Notes: a model not told the origin generated them from the letters alone. A stretch of DNA of 64,000 nucleotides from Bog-756 sp963835465 (GCA_963835465.1 CAWIFR010000007.1:62001-126000); one strand, 5' to 3'; positions 18,100 through 27,777 are shown, numbered from the stretch's first letter. Translations and numbers: made by a program.

Positions 18100-18873
18100 T
18101 CAGGCTCCCAGTCCGGTCATGGCGTTCGGCATCTCGACGGCGAAGTCCTCGTGGGCGATGGACTGGAGCTCGGCCACCCCCTGGAGCAGATGGCGCTCCC
18201 ATGTCGCGCGCAACCGGTCGAGGACCGGTGCGTCCTCCTCGATGCGGAACTCCTCGAGGTCCAGCGAATCGTTGAGGTAGATCCCGACGTCGTAGGGCGG
18301 CCCCACCGACAGGTTGGCGGCCGCTGTGCTCATCATGGAGCCGATGGCGATCATGGTCGCTGTCTCCAGGTCGACTTTGGTCTCGACCGCCAGCTCCAAC
18401 ATGAACTTCCCGTACTTGCTCTCCCCGATCTGCAGGAAGGGTCGCTCCTCGGAGGCTCTGATGTAGTTGCCCTCGGGGTAGATGAGCAGGATATCGGCCG
18501 GGTCTGCTCCCACCTGTCCCCCGAGGATGAAGGTGGCCGTGCCGTCGGCTCCCACGTCCTGTAGGGCTTCTCGGTGGCCCTGGGCCACGTCCCGGCTGAG
18601 CCGGCCCAGGTAGAGGGCCGCCTCGAAGAGATGCGACACCGTGGCCAGCGTCTCGCCCGCGTCGCCGGACCGCAGATCCCGATCGATGCGGTCCAGGACC
18701 TCCTGGGTGGTGGCCAGATTCCCGGCTGACTCGATGACGAACACGCGATCGGGGGCGGGCCGCAGGACGTGCATCTTGCGGTAGGAGCTGACGTTGTCCA
18801 CCCCCGCGTTCGTCCGGGTGTCGGCCAGGAATACCAGTCCCTCATCGAGCCGCAGGGCCAGGCAGTACGTCAT
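18100..18873 (-). CDS. Anbu-type proteasome-related N-terminal-nucleophile hydrolase
   Basis: The 257-residue protein belongs to the 'proteasome-type protease' or Anbu family, ancestral relatives of proteasome beta-subunits and HslV. After Met removal the N-terminus would be Thr-Tyr-Cys, with Thr as putative nucleophile. The segment LDEGLVFLADTRTNAGVDN with RKMHVL after it provides the conserved Asp and Lys of the active site. The C-terminal region (VGPPYDVGIYLNDSLDLEEF) is typical of Anbu. In most genomes this gene sits beside circularly permuted ATP-grasp, alpha-E and transglutaminase genes. Here the first two are found 43 kb away, at the other end of the window. ATG 18873 was preferred over the long Arg-rich extension. 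Confidence 0.88.
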   Translation of the reverse strand: MTYCLALRLDEGLVFLADTRTNAGVDNVSSYRKMHVLRPAPDRVFVIESAGNLATTQEVLDRIDRDLRSGDAGETLATVSHLFEAALYLGRLSRDVAQGHREALQDVGADGTATFILGGQVGADPADILLIYPEGNYIRASEERPFLQIGESKYGKFMLELAVETKVDLETATMIAIGSMMSTAAANLSVGPPYDVGIYLNDSLDLEEFRIEEDAPVLDRLRATWERHLLQGVAELQSIAHEDFAVEMPNAMTGLGA

Positions 18874-19002
18874 CAGGTCTCCGTTCACGCCCATCGCCCG
18901 GGGTGGGTCGACCGGCAGGGTCAAGTTAGTCCGAGGACTTCCCGCCCCCTGCCGCCTGCGGATTGGACCCCTTCGGTGACAACAGGAGTAGGTTCTGCCC
19001 CG

Positions 19003-19122
19003 ATGCCCCCGGCCCAACCCTTCGGCCTGACCGCCGCCATCAGAACCGGATCGGCGTGGCCCGCCTCCGGATCGGGCTCGGATCGGCGGACCATGACTCC
19101 CGTGACCAAGGTCTCGACATGA
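19003..19122 (+). CDS. putative 39-residue leader peptide overlapping the MFS start
   Basis: A short frame begins at ATG 19003, eight bases after TAGGTT (18989-18994), and ends with a TGA that overlaps the ATG of the MFS gene (ATGA at 19119-19122). The predicted peptide starts MPPAQPFGLTAA and is not hydrophobic. The position and overlap suggest a leaderless leader ORF that could couple or attenuate translation of the exporter, as is known for some drug-efflux genes. There is no homology support, and it may be chance in high-GC DNA. Confidence 0.3.
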   Translation: MPPAQPFGLTAAIRTGSAWPASGSGSDRRTMTPVTKVST

Positions 19123-20765
19123 GCAAATCCGCATCCGCACTGGGTGCGGGAGACGGGCGGGCGACCGAGGCCGGTTCGGCGGTGCTCCTGCTCTTGGCCT
19201 CCGGCCAGTTCCTCATGGCCCTGGACTCGTCGGTGATGAACGTCTCGATCAAGTCGGTGGCCAACGACCTCGGCACCACCGTGACCGGCATCCAGACGGC
19301 CATCACCCTCTACACACTGGTCATGGCCGCGTTCATGATCACCGGGGGGAAGATCGGCGCCCTCATCGGGAGGAAGCGGGCCTTCGCCATTGGGCTCGTG
19401 GTCTACGGCTGCGGGTCTCTGGTCACCGCCGTCTCGCCCAACCTGACAGTGTTGATCATCGGCTGGTCCGGCCTCGAAGGGCTCGGCGCTGCCCTGATCA
19501 TGCCGGCCATCGTGGCGCTGGTAGCCGGCAACTTCCCCCGAGAGCGCCGCTCCTACGCGTACGGACTCATCGCTGCCGCCGGGGCGATCGCTGTGGCCGC
19601 CGGCCCCTTGATCGGCGGGGCCGTCACCACGTTCGCCTCGTGGCGATGGGTATTCGCCGGTGAGGTCGTGATCGTCGCGGTCATCCTGGTGGGTCTGCGC
19701 AAGGTCCAAGACACTGCGCCCGAGGCCCGCGTCAGGTTCGACTGGTTGGGCGCGCTGCTCTCCATCATCGGTCTCTCCTTGACCGTATTCGGCGTCCTTC
19801 GCTCCGGGACGTGGGGATTCGTCAAACCGAAGCCCGGCGCACCGGCCATCCTCGGGGTCTCCCCGGTTGTGTGGCTCATTCTTGGCGGACTCCTCGTCCT
19901 CGGGGGCCTGTTGTTGTGGGAGGGTCACCTGGAGGAGCGGGGCGGCGAGCCGCTGTTCCGGCCCTCCATGTTCCGGAACGTGCAGATGAGCGGGGGCCTC
20001 GTGGCCTTCTTCTTCCAGTTTTTGGTCCAGTCGGGCATCTTCTTCACCATTCCCCTGTTCCTCTCCGTCGTGCTGGAACTGAACGCGCTGCAGACAGGAC
20101 TCCGGCTCCTACCGCTCTCGATCATGCTGTTGCTGTCGGCGCTCCTCGTGCCCCGCCTCTTCCCGACCGCCTCGCCGCGGCTGGTGGTGCGTATCGGCAT
20201 GCTGGCCATCCTGGCCGGCGTGCTGGTGCTGGTGGCCGGACTCGATCCCGGCTCGAGTGCCGGAGTCGTCCTCATCCCCATGGCCCTGGTCGGCGTGGGT
20301 ATCGGATCCCTCGCCTCCCAGTTGGGCGCAGTCACCGTGTCGGCCATGCCTGACTCGCAGAGCGCGGAGGTCGGGGGGCTCCAGAACACCTTCACCAACT
20401 TCGGAGCCTCGCTGGGCACCGCCCTGGTCGGTGCTGTGCTGATCGGCAGCCTGACCACCGGCTTCATCGAAGGCGTGACCAACAATCCGGCTGTCCCCGC
20501 CACGGTGACATCCCAGGCCACGGTGCAGATGGAGAGCGGCATCCCCTTCATCTCCGATTCCGAACTTCGCACCGGCCTCGCCACCACCGACCTGGCCCCG
20601 GCCACTCAGGACGCCATCGTGGCGGAGAACGCCTCAGCCCGGCTCATCGGACTCCGGAGCGCACTGTGGCTGGTGGCCTTGCTCATCGTGGTGGGCCTGT
20701 TCTTCACCGGCATGCTGCCCCGCCGGGCCCTGGTCGCCGCCTCGGGGACCCCGCCCCCCGACTGA
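19119..20765 (+). CDS. MFS multidrug exporter, DHA2 (14-TM) family
   Basis: A 548-residue integral membrane protein with 14 predicted helices. The first helix carries motif MALDSSVMNVSIKSV, equivalent to the D1 motif LDxTxVNVALP of DHA2 drug:H+ antiporters. GGKIGALIGRKRAFAIG is motif A in loop 2-3, and GAIAVAAGPLIGGAVTTF corresponds to motif C of antiporters. It should export lipophilic compounds using the proton gradient; the substrate is unknown. The tail after the last helix is short. ATG 19119 overlaps the stop of a possible leader ORF. The Anbu gene upstream is divergent, and no TetR or MarR regulator gene lies nearby. Confidence 0.88.
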   Translation: MSKSASALGAGDGRATEAGSAVLLLLASGQFLMALDSSVMNVSIKSVANDLGTTVTGIQTAITLYTLVMAAFMITGGKIGALIGRKRAFAIGLVVYGCGSLVTAVSPNLTVLIIGWSGLEGLGAALIMPAIVALVAGNFPRERRSYAYGLIAAAGAIAVAAGPLIGGAVTTFASWRWVFAGEVVIVAVILVGLRKVQDTAPEARVRFDWLGALLSIIGLSLTVFGVLRSGTWGFVKPKPGAPAILGVSPVVWLILGGLLVLGGLLLWEGHLEERGGEPLFRPSMFRNVQMSGGLVAFFFQFLVQSGIFFTIPLFLSVVLELNALQTGLRLLPLSIMLLLSALLVPRLFPTASPRLVVRIGMLAILAGVLVLVAGLDPGSSAGVVLIPMALVGVGIGSLASQLGAVTVSAMPDSQSAEVGGLQNTFTNFGASLGTALVGAVLIGSLTTGFIEGVTNNPAVPATVTSQATVQMESGIPFISDSELRTGLATTDLAPATQDAIVAENASARLIGLRSALWLVALLIVVGLFFTGMLPRRALVAASGTPPPD

Positions 20766-20908
20766 CCCGGCTGGTCCGGTCACCGCCTCTCATCAGGGAG
20801 TTTCCCTCGGCTGGGACGGCGCGTCGTGTGGGCCGAGGCTTGGGCGCCGGCGGATGCGTGAGGGCCGTCCCACTCAAGAAACCGCAGGCAGGGGCCGATA
20901 CCGGGAGG

Positions 20909-22398
20909 GTGAAGTTCGACCTCACCCGCCCCACGGAGGATCAGTTCCGTGAGGGGCTGCTCTCCGGACTCATCGCCGTCTCGATCATCATCCCGCTCCT
21001 GGTGACCGTGAACTTCATCGGGCACCGCCCGGTCCACTGGGTCTATATCGTGGCCGCCGCCGCCTGTGTCGTGGTCGCGGTGGTCTACGCCGCCTTCTTC
21101 ATGGTCCTCACCTCGAAGAAGTTCGACATCGCCACCCATGCCGGCATGGTCTTCGCCATCGTCTGCTTGGCCATGGCCGCACTCGGTCTCATCGAACTGG
21201 GCTCATCGACCACCTTTGGTACCTACACTCCGGCGATGATGGTCGGAGTCATCTTCATCGGCATCATCGGCGACCGGTGGATGCGAATCGGCATCGATGC
21301 GTTCGCCGTCGTCCTCATCGGCCTCGTCAGCTGGGCGGGAGGGGTACGAGGCTCCGACTTGGTGGCGGTGGAGCTCGTCTATGCGGTGACCATCATCATC
21401 ATTACCTGGATCACCGCCCGCATGGTCGGGTCGCTCAATCGCAACGTCAACTTCCGTCACGCCATCAACACCCTCAATGAGGCCATCGACGGCGGTAGCC
21501 AGGGAGACGCCTCCGCCAATGCGGACGACATCGCCGACGTGATCCGGCGGGGACTGCCCCTGGTGTCGGACATCATCCCGGCTGTCCGGGTGGCCGTCTT
21601 TGCCCGCAGCGGCCGGATGGGCCGGTTCACCAACCTCGGAACCTGGCCCGACCCCCGCGATCCCGCCGCCGACCTGGCCGGGCTGGCTGAACTTCCCCAG
21701 GCCCTCCACTCCGACGCGGTCGTGGACACCCCCGAGCACTGCGTGATCCCCATCGGGTACTGCACCGAAGGTGAGCTGGTCCTGGTGGTCGAACGCCGGG
21801 ACAGCGGAACATCGGCCAACGGTCGGACCGAGGAGGGCGCAGCCCTCATCGCCGCCGCCTTCCTGCGGGTGACCAGCCGGGCGAACTTCGTGAGCGGACT
21901 CCAGGCCGAGAGCCGGACCGACCCACTGACCGGGCTGGCCAATCGCCGGTCGCTCTACGAGCGGATCGAGATCGAGATGGAGCACGCCCTCCGCTCGGAG
22001 ACCCCCCTGACCGTGGCCATGGTCGACCTCGACCACTTCAAGCGGTACAACGACCAGCATGGGCACGTCGCCGGCGACACCCTCCTGCGGGCCATCGCCG
22101 CCCTCATGGTGTCCAACATCCGGGGCCAGGACCTGGTGGTTCGTTACGGGGGAGAGGAGTTCTGCCTGGTGCTTCCCGAGACCGACATCGTGGGTGGCCA
22201 TCATCTCTTGGACAAGCTTCGCGAGGGGGTCGGGACGCCACCACCGACTTCGGGATCACCCTCTCGGCCGGCCTCACCAGCTGGGACGGCATCGAGGACA
22301 TCACCTCGCTGATCGAGCGCGCCGATCAGGCCCTCTACCGCGCCAAGGAGTCAGGCCGGAATCGGGTGGTGTCCATCCAGTCCTTCACCGAGTTCTAG
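20909..22398 (+). CDS. membrane-bound diguanylate cyclase, frame broken once near 22235
   Basis: The reconstructed product is about 496 residues. Roughly six membrane helices (residues 18-165) are followed by a GAF-like or linker region, then a GGDEF domain starting TDPLTGLANRRSLYERIE and carrying RYGGEEFCLVLPETD (about residue 413). The GGEEF signature is active-type, so c-di-GMP synthesis is likely. The given sequence shifts frame just after DKLREGVG. The true C-terminus (ITLSAGLTSWDGIEDI, then DQALYRAKESGRNRV) continues to the stop at 22396-22398. GTG 20909 is uncertain: GGGAGG abuts it with no spacer, and the frame is open further upstream. Confidence 0.8.
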
Positions 22399-22441
22399 CC
22401 GCCGCGGTCGCGCCCGGGCCGATCCAGCGATGGGATCGGGG

Positions 22442-22615
22442 TCAGGCACCCGGCCGTCGGAGCACCAGGTAGACGCTGTCGTCGACGGTGAACGAGTTGA
22501 CGAGCTCGAATCCCTCGGCCGCCGCCTGGTCCAGGCCCTGCTCCAGTTCGAGGCGTCGCTCGTCCACGACCAGGCGTCCCCCGTGCACCCGGAGCACCCG
22601 ATGGCTCGCGCTCAT
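22442..22615 (-). CDS. small DUF4177-like protein, coupled to the PIG-L gene
   Basis: A 57-residue protein with a predicted beta-beta-alpha-beta arrangement: HRVLRVHGGRLVVDER, then an amphipathic helix and EGFELVNSFTVDDSVYLVLRR. The phrase A-A-E-G-F-E-L-V-N resembles the 'GWELV' core of DUF4177-type proteins, whose function is unknown. Its ATG overlaps the stop of the upstream deacetylase frame as ATGA (22612-22615), so the two are probably co-translated. It converges with the diguanylate cyclase. Confidence 0.55.
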   Translation of the reverse strand: MSASHRVLRVHGGRLVVDERRLELEQGLDQAAAEGFELVNSFTVDDSVYLVLRRPGA

Positions 22616-23497
22616 GACGGCACCGCCGTTCCCTGCCCCGGCGATGTCGTGACCCCGCCGGCGGGCCTGGGTCGGGTGACCGCATCGGCACCCGGCTCGA
22701 GCAGCAGCTCGGGCTCCCAGTGCGTCCGGTCCGGAGTGCTCAGGTTCAGGCCGCACCTGGATGTACCACTCGCGTCCCCACACCAACGAGAAGACGTCGT
22801 CCGGCATGGACAAGAAGAAGCTGTCCTCGCTGATCTGACTGGCATGGGCCTGCATCGCGCGGCGCTTCCGGTCGATCCAGGGGAGCACATCCACGGCGGT
22901 GGTGATCCGGGTGGCCGGCTCCCCCATGTCCTCCATCCCGTCGGTGCTGCCCTCCGGCGGCTCCCAGTCGCTGTCCGCCGACCTGCGCTGCGAGATCCCT
23001 GACCTGATCGCGATTCATAGTCGAGTAGTAGACGACGGCGTCCCCGGCCCGCTCGGCGGCGGCAACCCCGACCCGATGCACCTGGATGTGGTCGGGATGA
23101 CCGTAGCCGCCGTGTTCGTCGTAGGTCACCAGCACGTCGCCGACTCACCCTGGAGGATGGCGGCCAGAGAGTCTGCGGCCTCGTCGACGTCGGCGCCGGC
23201 GAAGCTGCCGGGTCGGTCGTTGGTGTCCTCTCCGGCCATGCCCGAGTCGAGGTAGTCCGAGATAGGTCTGACGGGCCGACACCGAGGATGCGGCAGGCCT
23301 CGCCGAGCTCGACCTTCCGACGCTCGGCCAAGCGTCTCACCCGGGGCGAGCAAGCCCTCGGGCATCTCGCCGAGCTCGCCCCGCGTGGCAGTGACCAGCA
23401 CGACCCGGTGGCCCTGGTCGGCCAGCGAGGCCATGGTGCCGGCGGTGGCGATGGCCTCGTCGTCGGGGTGGGCGTGGAAGAACATGATCGTGGCCAT
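22612..23497 (-). CDS. LmbE/PIG-L family N-acetylglucosaminyl deacetylase, at least four frame breaks
   Basis: The pieces read in order as a zinc deacetylase of the MshB/Mca/LmbE fold. MATIMFFHAHPDDEAIATAG contains the metal motif HPDD. It is followed by LAERRKVELGEACRILGVG, then YLDSGMAGEDTNDRPGSF, then VTYDEHGGYGHPDHIQVH, which supplies the second HPDH motif. VDVLPWIDRKRRAMQAHASQ and FSLVWGREWYIQVRPE close the domain. Members act on mycothiol precursors or conjugates, or on other GlcNAc-containing molecules. The length (about 295 residues) and motif order suit MshB-like proteins. No single frame covers the gene in this sequence, which is probably an assembly fault. A second family member, Mca, lies at 32.9-33.8 kb. 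Confidence 0.75.
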
Positions 23498-23599
23498 CGG
23501 GGGCACCCTACTGGGCCCGGCAGCGCCTGTTCGGGCCGGCCGACCGCGGCGCGGCGAGACCTCGACGTGCTGCCGCCCGGCGCATCCGGGCGCCTGCGG

Positions 23600-23948
23600 T
23601 CAGCCCAGCGGAAGCTGGGGGGCCTCGGCCAGCGAGAGATCGCCAGCGGTGGCGCTCCGTCCTCCGGCGCCGAGCTCCTTCTTTCGGTCACGGCGAAGAT
23701 GCGCTCGGGCCCGAACGAGCGGATCTTGTTCTCGCCGGGTCGGCCGCCGACCACCTCGACGGACTCGGTCCCGTTGTGACGGTTGAGCACATGGGCCCGG
23801 AACCCCACTCGGCGCCCCTGATGGCCATCCCCGAGACAGCACCACCGGGTCACCGGCCCGTAGGCCGTTCCAAGCCTCGGAGCGGTCGAGATGGTCCGAG
23901 GCCTCGATGGCGCGCTGGCGCGCCCGGCCGAGCCGGCTTGCGGGTCAC
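23600..23948 (-). CDS. small conserved hypothetical protein hidden by frame breaks
   Basis: Joining three frames gives about 115 residues. It starts VTRKPA, continues as RARQRAIEASDHLDRSEAWN and GLRAGDPVVLSRGW, then RVGFRAHVLNRHNGTESVEV with GRPGENKIRSFGPERIFAV, and ends in LSLAEAPQLPLG at 23600. The middle reads like a small beta-barrel (a GDPVVL turn, then alternating strands), and codon use is natural through each piece. I recall similar short actinobacterial proteins but cannot assign a function. It lies between the PIG-L and DedA genes on the same strand. The start GTG 23948 is tentative. Confidence 0.45.
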
Positions 23949-23981
23949 GCCGACCGTGCAGCGGAGGCGCATCGCCGTCGC

Positions 23982-24595
23982 TCAGCGTCGTTCCTCACGG
24001 ACCACCCGGATGCGGTGCCAGAAGAGGACGGCCACGGCCAGTGACGCACCAGGACGGCGGCCACGTACCCGGCGTAGCTGAACACCTTCAGTACGTGGTC
24101 GTAGCTGGCGCCGAGCGAGTAGCCCGAGGCTCGTCAGCGCGGTGCACCAGAGTGCACAGGCGAGGACGGTGAACACCAGGAACTTGGCCATCGCCATCTC
24201 GCCGATCCCGGCGGCGAAGGAGACGAAGGACCGGAGCAGGGGGATGAACCGCCCGAAGAACACGAGGGGCTCGCCGCGGCGGGCGAACCACGCCTCGGCC
24301 CTGTCGAGGTCCTTGTGGGTCAACAGGACGTACTTCCCGATCTTGTCGACCAGCGCACGACCGCCGAAATAGCCGATGAGATAACCGGCCAGCGAGCCGA
24401 GCACCTCGGCCAGAGTGGCCGACGACGATGACGACCACCAGGTTCAGGTGGTGGGGCTCACCGGGGATCTGCCCGCTGGCCAGGACCCCCCCGTAGATGA
24501 GCGCCACCTCGGCCCCGACCGGGAGGCCCATCGAGGAGACGAAGCTCAGGACGAAGACGGCCAGGTAGCCCCAGGATCTCCAGAAAATGCGCCAT
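23982..24595 (-). CDS. DedA/SNARE-associated (VTT) family membrane protein, several frame breaks
   Basis: The pieces give an inner-membrane protein of about 205 residues. The N-terminus is AHFLEI plus GYLAVFVLSFVSSMGLPVGA. The re-entrant loop region follows (VALIYGGVLASGQIP), then GYLIGYFGGRALVDKIGKY, and the family signature FFGRFIPLLRSFVSFAAG with the conserved Arg residues and G-x-x-x-M (GIGEMAMAKF). The C-terminus is LAVAVLFWHRIRVVREERR. DedA proteins are lipid scramblase-like and linked to membrane potential and polyprenyl-phosphate recycling. At least four one-base shifts interrupt it, two before residue 70. Confidence 0.75.
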
Positions 24596-24710
24596 GGGCA
24601 TCAATGTCTACTCGGTTCCCCGCCCGCCGGCGGGGCAGTGCCTCAGGAAGGGCGACACCGGAGGTGTTGCGGGCGCACTCGCTCCCATGGCGTGGGGTAC
24701 CGTCACCGGC

Positions 24711-25627
24711 GTGACCCACCCCCGGGACGGCCGCCACCACCCGACGCAGCGGTCGACGACCCCCGACGGCCTCGGGATCGCCGCCTACGACTTCGGCGGT
24801 GACGGGACGGGACCTGCTGCTCGTCCACGCCACCGGCTTCTGCGCCGAGGTGTTCGGTCCGCTCGCCCGAGCCTCGGCGGCGGCTTCCACTGCTGGGGGC
24901 TGGACCTCGAGGGCCCACGGCCGCTCCGACCGACCCGCCGACGGAGACTTCTCCTGGTCGGGCTTCGCGACCGACGTGCTCACCGCCGTCGAGCACCTCG
25001 GGCTGGATCGCCCGTTGGGCTTCGGCCATTCGTGCGGTGGTGCGGCGTCCTCCTGGCCGAGGAGGCGCAGGCCGGGCACGTTCGAGTCGCTCTACTGCTT
25101 CGAGCCCGTGGTCTGCCCGGCGCGCGGGCGGGCCCGGACCGCCGCGAGAACCCGCTTCCGAAGGCGCCCGCCGTCGACGCGAGACCGTTCCCTTCGGCGG
25201 AGGACGCCTTCGTGAACTACGCCGTCCAAGCCGCCCTTCAGCGAACTCGACCCCGAGGTGCTCCGCTCTACGTCGAGGCCGGGTTCGAGCTGCATCCCCG
25301 ACGGGAGGGAGGTGACGGCCGGGCCATCCGCCTGCGGTGCCGACGCGAGGACGAGGCCGGCCATCTTCACGGCGGCCGGCGACATGGGGCGTTCGAGCAT
25401 CTGGCCGAGGTCGCCTGTCCGGTGACGTTGTGCTGCGGGGAGGACACCGACGCCTTCGGGCCCCGGCTCATCGGGCCGACGCCGAGCCGATGCCCGACGG
25501 CCGGGTCGAGGTCTTGCCGGCATCGGTCACTTCGGGCCGCTCCAGCATCCCGAAGCGGTGGCCGCCGCCGTCGTCCGGTGCTCCGGCGACGGGGAAGCCC
25601 GGCAACGATGGCACACCCCCGTCGTAG
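24711..25627 (+). CDS. alpha/beta-hydrolase fold protein, several frame breaks
   Basis: Read across frames, the order is: PDGLGIAAYDFGGDG; RDLLLVHATGFCAEVFGPLA (the HATGF oxyanion segment); LDLEGHGRSDRPADGDFSWS; LDRPLGFGHSCGGA, with the nucleophile in GHSCGG; FESLYCFEPVV; PVTLCCGEDTDAFG; and finally GHFGPLQHPEAVAAAVV, carrying the catalytic His. This is a complete small alpha/beta hydrolase of about 300 residues, probably an esterase or a haloalkane/epoxide-hydrolase relative. The substrate is unknown. GTG 24711 begins the N-terminal frame, and the exact end is uncertain. At least five shifts are needed. Confidence 0.7.
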
Positions 25628-25636
25628 TCTGTTCCC

Positions 25637-26461
25637 GTGCCCTTCGAACTCCCCACGCACTCTCTCGCCCTCCAAGGTCACGTCATTCCGCGACTGCGCC
25701 CTGGCGTTCCGTTTCAACGCCATCGACCACCTGCCCGACCTGCCGACCATCTGGACGGTCAAGGGCACCTTGGTCCACTGCGTGCTCGAGGGACTGTTCT
25801 GGAACCACGGCCCCGGCCGTCGGACCCCCGGTGCTGCCCGACCTCGAGCTGGATCGGGCCTGGACAGGCCTGCAGACCGACCCCGACTATCTGAGCCTCG
25901 TCCTGAACGAGGCCGAGGCCGAGCAACTGCGCGCCGAGGCCGAGTGGCTGGTGGACAACTACTTCGCCCTGGAGGACCCCAACGACGTCAGGCCGGTAGG
26001 CATCGAGCTGCCCCTCGAGGCCACGGTGGGCCCATGCGCCTGCGCGGGATCCTCGACCGGCTCGACCTCACCCCCGACGGCGAGCTGGTCGTGGTCGACT
26101 ACAAGACCGGCCGGGCCCCCTCCCAGGCCTATCGAGCAGTCCAAGCTCATCGGGGTCCACATCTACGCCCTGCTCTGCCAGGAGGTGCTCGGACGGCGGC
26201 CGGCGCAGGTCAGGCTCCTCCACCTGAAGGAGCCCATAGCCATCACCGCCGAGCCGTCGGAACAGGCCGTGCGAGGCCAGCGCATGAAGACACTGGCCGT
26301 GTGGTCGGCCATCGAGCGGGCCTGCCACGACGAGGACTTCCGTCCGCGGACGTCGCCCCTGTGCCGCTTACTGCCGCTTCCAGGCGTTCTGCCCTGCCTA
26401 CGGCGGTGATCCGGCCGAGGCGGCCGTAGTCCTCGGTGCCACCGTGGGTGGTGCGGCATGA
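25637..26461 (+). CDS. RecB-family PD-(D/E)XK exonuclease with Fe-S cysteines, frame-broken
   Basis: The reconstructed protein of about 275 residues starts MPFELPTHSLSPSK and contains TSFRDCALAFRFNAIDHLPD, including the first cluster Cys. The nuclease core is RGILDRLDLTPDGELVVVDY followed by KTG, giving Asp, Asp and Lys of the motif. The C-terminus CRYCRFQAFCPAYGG supplies the remaining three cysteines of an AddB/Cas4-type [4Fe-4S] cluster. It is a stand-alone RecB-nuclease-domain protein as found in many actinobacteria. The role is probably DNA repair or end processing, but this is unproven. At least four shifts break it, and its stop overlaps the next start (26458-26461). Confidence 0.75.
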
Positions 26462-27075
26462 CCGTCCGAGCACCGATCGGCACCCTCGGCTCCGACCTGA
26501 CCGGTGCGGCGAGCGGGAAGCTGCGCCCGGGCAGCCGGCCGGTCTGGCCGGCCTGGTCCGGGCCGTGGACGACCGGGTCGACGCCTGGTTCGAGCCGCTC
26601 CGAGGCAAGCCGGCCTTCGACGGCGATCGCCAAGGTGGTCACCGGGCTCGGCGACCACGGGATCATGTGGGCGGCCACGACGGTGTGGCGGGCCCGCCGC
26701 ACCGGGCCCGGAACGGGCCCGGGCGGTCCGGGCCCTCGCCATCGCCGGCATCGAGTCGACTATCGTCAACCGGCGCTGAAGGCCGTGGTCGGGCGATCGC
26801 GCCCCGATCCCGGGGGCCTGGGGCTGACCGCCGCCGGGGTGCCGGTTCGCGAGCCCACCTCCAGCAGCTTCCCCAGCGGGCACACACTCGCCGCCTTCTG
26901 CGCCGTGACCGTCATGAGCCAGCGGGGCGACCGGGCCGGCAACGCCCTCCTGTTCACCAGCGCCACCCTGGTCGGGCTCAGCCGCCTGCACCTCCGAGCC
27001 CACCACGCCTCGGACGTCCTCGGGGGTGCCGCCATCGGCATGGCGCTGGGCCTGGTCGGACGCCGCTTGCTCTGA
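26458..27075 (+). CDS. PAP2-family membrane phosphatase, frame-broken
   Basis: The phosphatase signature is complete. KAVVGRSRPDP gives the first motif (K-x6-RP), SSSFPSGHTLAAFCA gives PSGH, and LSRLHLRAHHASDVLGGAA gives SR-x5-H-x3-D. Hydrophobic helices flank these motifs. The gene would encode an integral lipid phosphatase (undecaprenyl-pyrophosphate or phosphatidate type) of about 210 residues. The N-terminal half alternates frames: GLAGLVRAVDDRVDAWFEPL sits in one and AIAKVVTGLGDHGIMWAATT in another. The start ATG overlaps the nuclease stop as ATGA, indicating co-translation. Confidence 0.75.
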   Translation: MTVRAPIGTLGSDLTGAASGKLRPGSRPVWPAWSGPWTTGSTPGSSRSEASRPSTAIAKVVTGLGDHGIMWAATTVWRARRTGPGTGPGGPGPRHRRHRVDYRQPALKAVVGRSRPDPGGLGLTAAGVPVREPTSSSFPSGHTLAAFCAVTVMSQRGDRAGNALLFTSATLVGLSRLHLRAHHASDVLGGAAIGMALGLVGRRLL

Positions 27076-27166
27076 TTCGCGAGCCGGGCGAGCGCCACCT
27101 CGTCGAGCCGGCGCCTCGGCGCATCCCGGCCGGAATGGATCGTTGGCCGGCGGGGGTTGGACAGGC

Positions 27167-27777
27167 ATGACGTTCCGACCAGAACTTCGCCGTGACCTGG
27201 GACTACCGGTGCCCATTCGCCCGCATCGGCCACGAGCACGTTCTCGACGCACTGGAGGCCGGTGCGCCCTGGGACGTGACATTCGTGCCCTTCTTCCTCA
27301 ACCAGTCCCACGTGCCCGAAGGCGGTGTCCCGGCCTGGGACGACCCGGCCCAGCAGGCCGACCTCCTGGCGCTGGCGGCCGGCGTGGTGGTGAGAGACCG
27401 ATACCCGAGCCACTTCCTGGCCGCACACCGGGCCCTGTTCTCCGCCCGCCACGACCAGGGGGGCGACCTCCGGGACCGCTCCGTGCGTGCACCGATGCCC
27501 TCACCGGGGCCGGCGTCGATGCCGACGCCGTGCTGGCCGAGGTCGACGCCGGGTGGCCGGCCAAGCAGATCCGGACCGAGCACGAAGACGCGGTATCCCG
27601 GCTCGGCGTCTTCGGGGTCCCCACCTTCATCGTCGGGGACCAGGCCGTCTTCGTCCGGCTGATGGCCCGCCCCGAGGGCGACGCGACATGGCCCGGCGCA
27701 CCGTCGACCGGGTTCTCGGGCTGATCAACGAGCACCCGGATCTCAACGAGTTCAAGCACACCCGGCTGGCTGGCTGA
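27167..27777 (+). CDS. DsbA-like thioredoxin-fold oxidoreductase, frame-broken
   Basis: The combined frames give a product of about 200 residues. NFAVTWDYRCPFARIGHEHV contains a single active-site-like Cys (C-P-F-A instead of CxxC). PFFLNQSHVPEGGVPAW and HFLAAHRALFSARHD form the helical insertion. VSRLGVFGVPTFIVGDQAVF carries the cis-Pro loop (GVPTF). This is the DsbA/FrnE/HCCA-isomerase branch, cytoplasmic because no signal is present. With one Cys it may be a glutathione/mycothiol-type isomerase or reductase rather than a disulfide oxidase. At least two shifts occur, near 27200 and 27485. Confidence 0.75.

Noticed and set aside
22612..23853. A single 413-residue minus-strand protein.
   Set aside because: It joins part of the small hypothetical gene with pieces of the PIG-L deacetylase in one frame, while the conserved motifs alternate between frames.
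24594..26429. A 611-codon plus-strand frame spanning two genes.
   Set aside because: It is a chance fusion of out-of-frame pieces of the hydrolase and nuclease genes in the damaged tract. Neither domain is complete in it.
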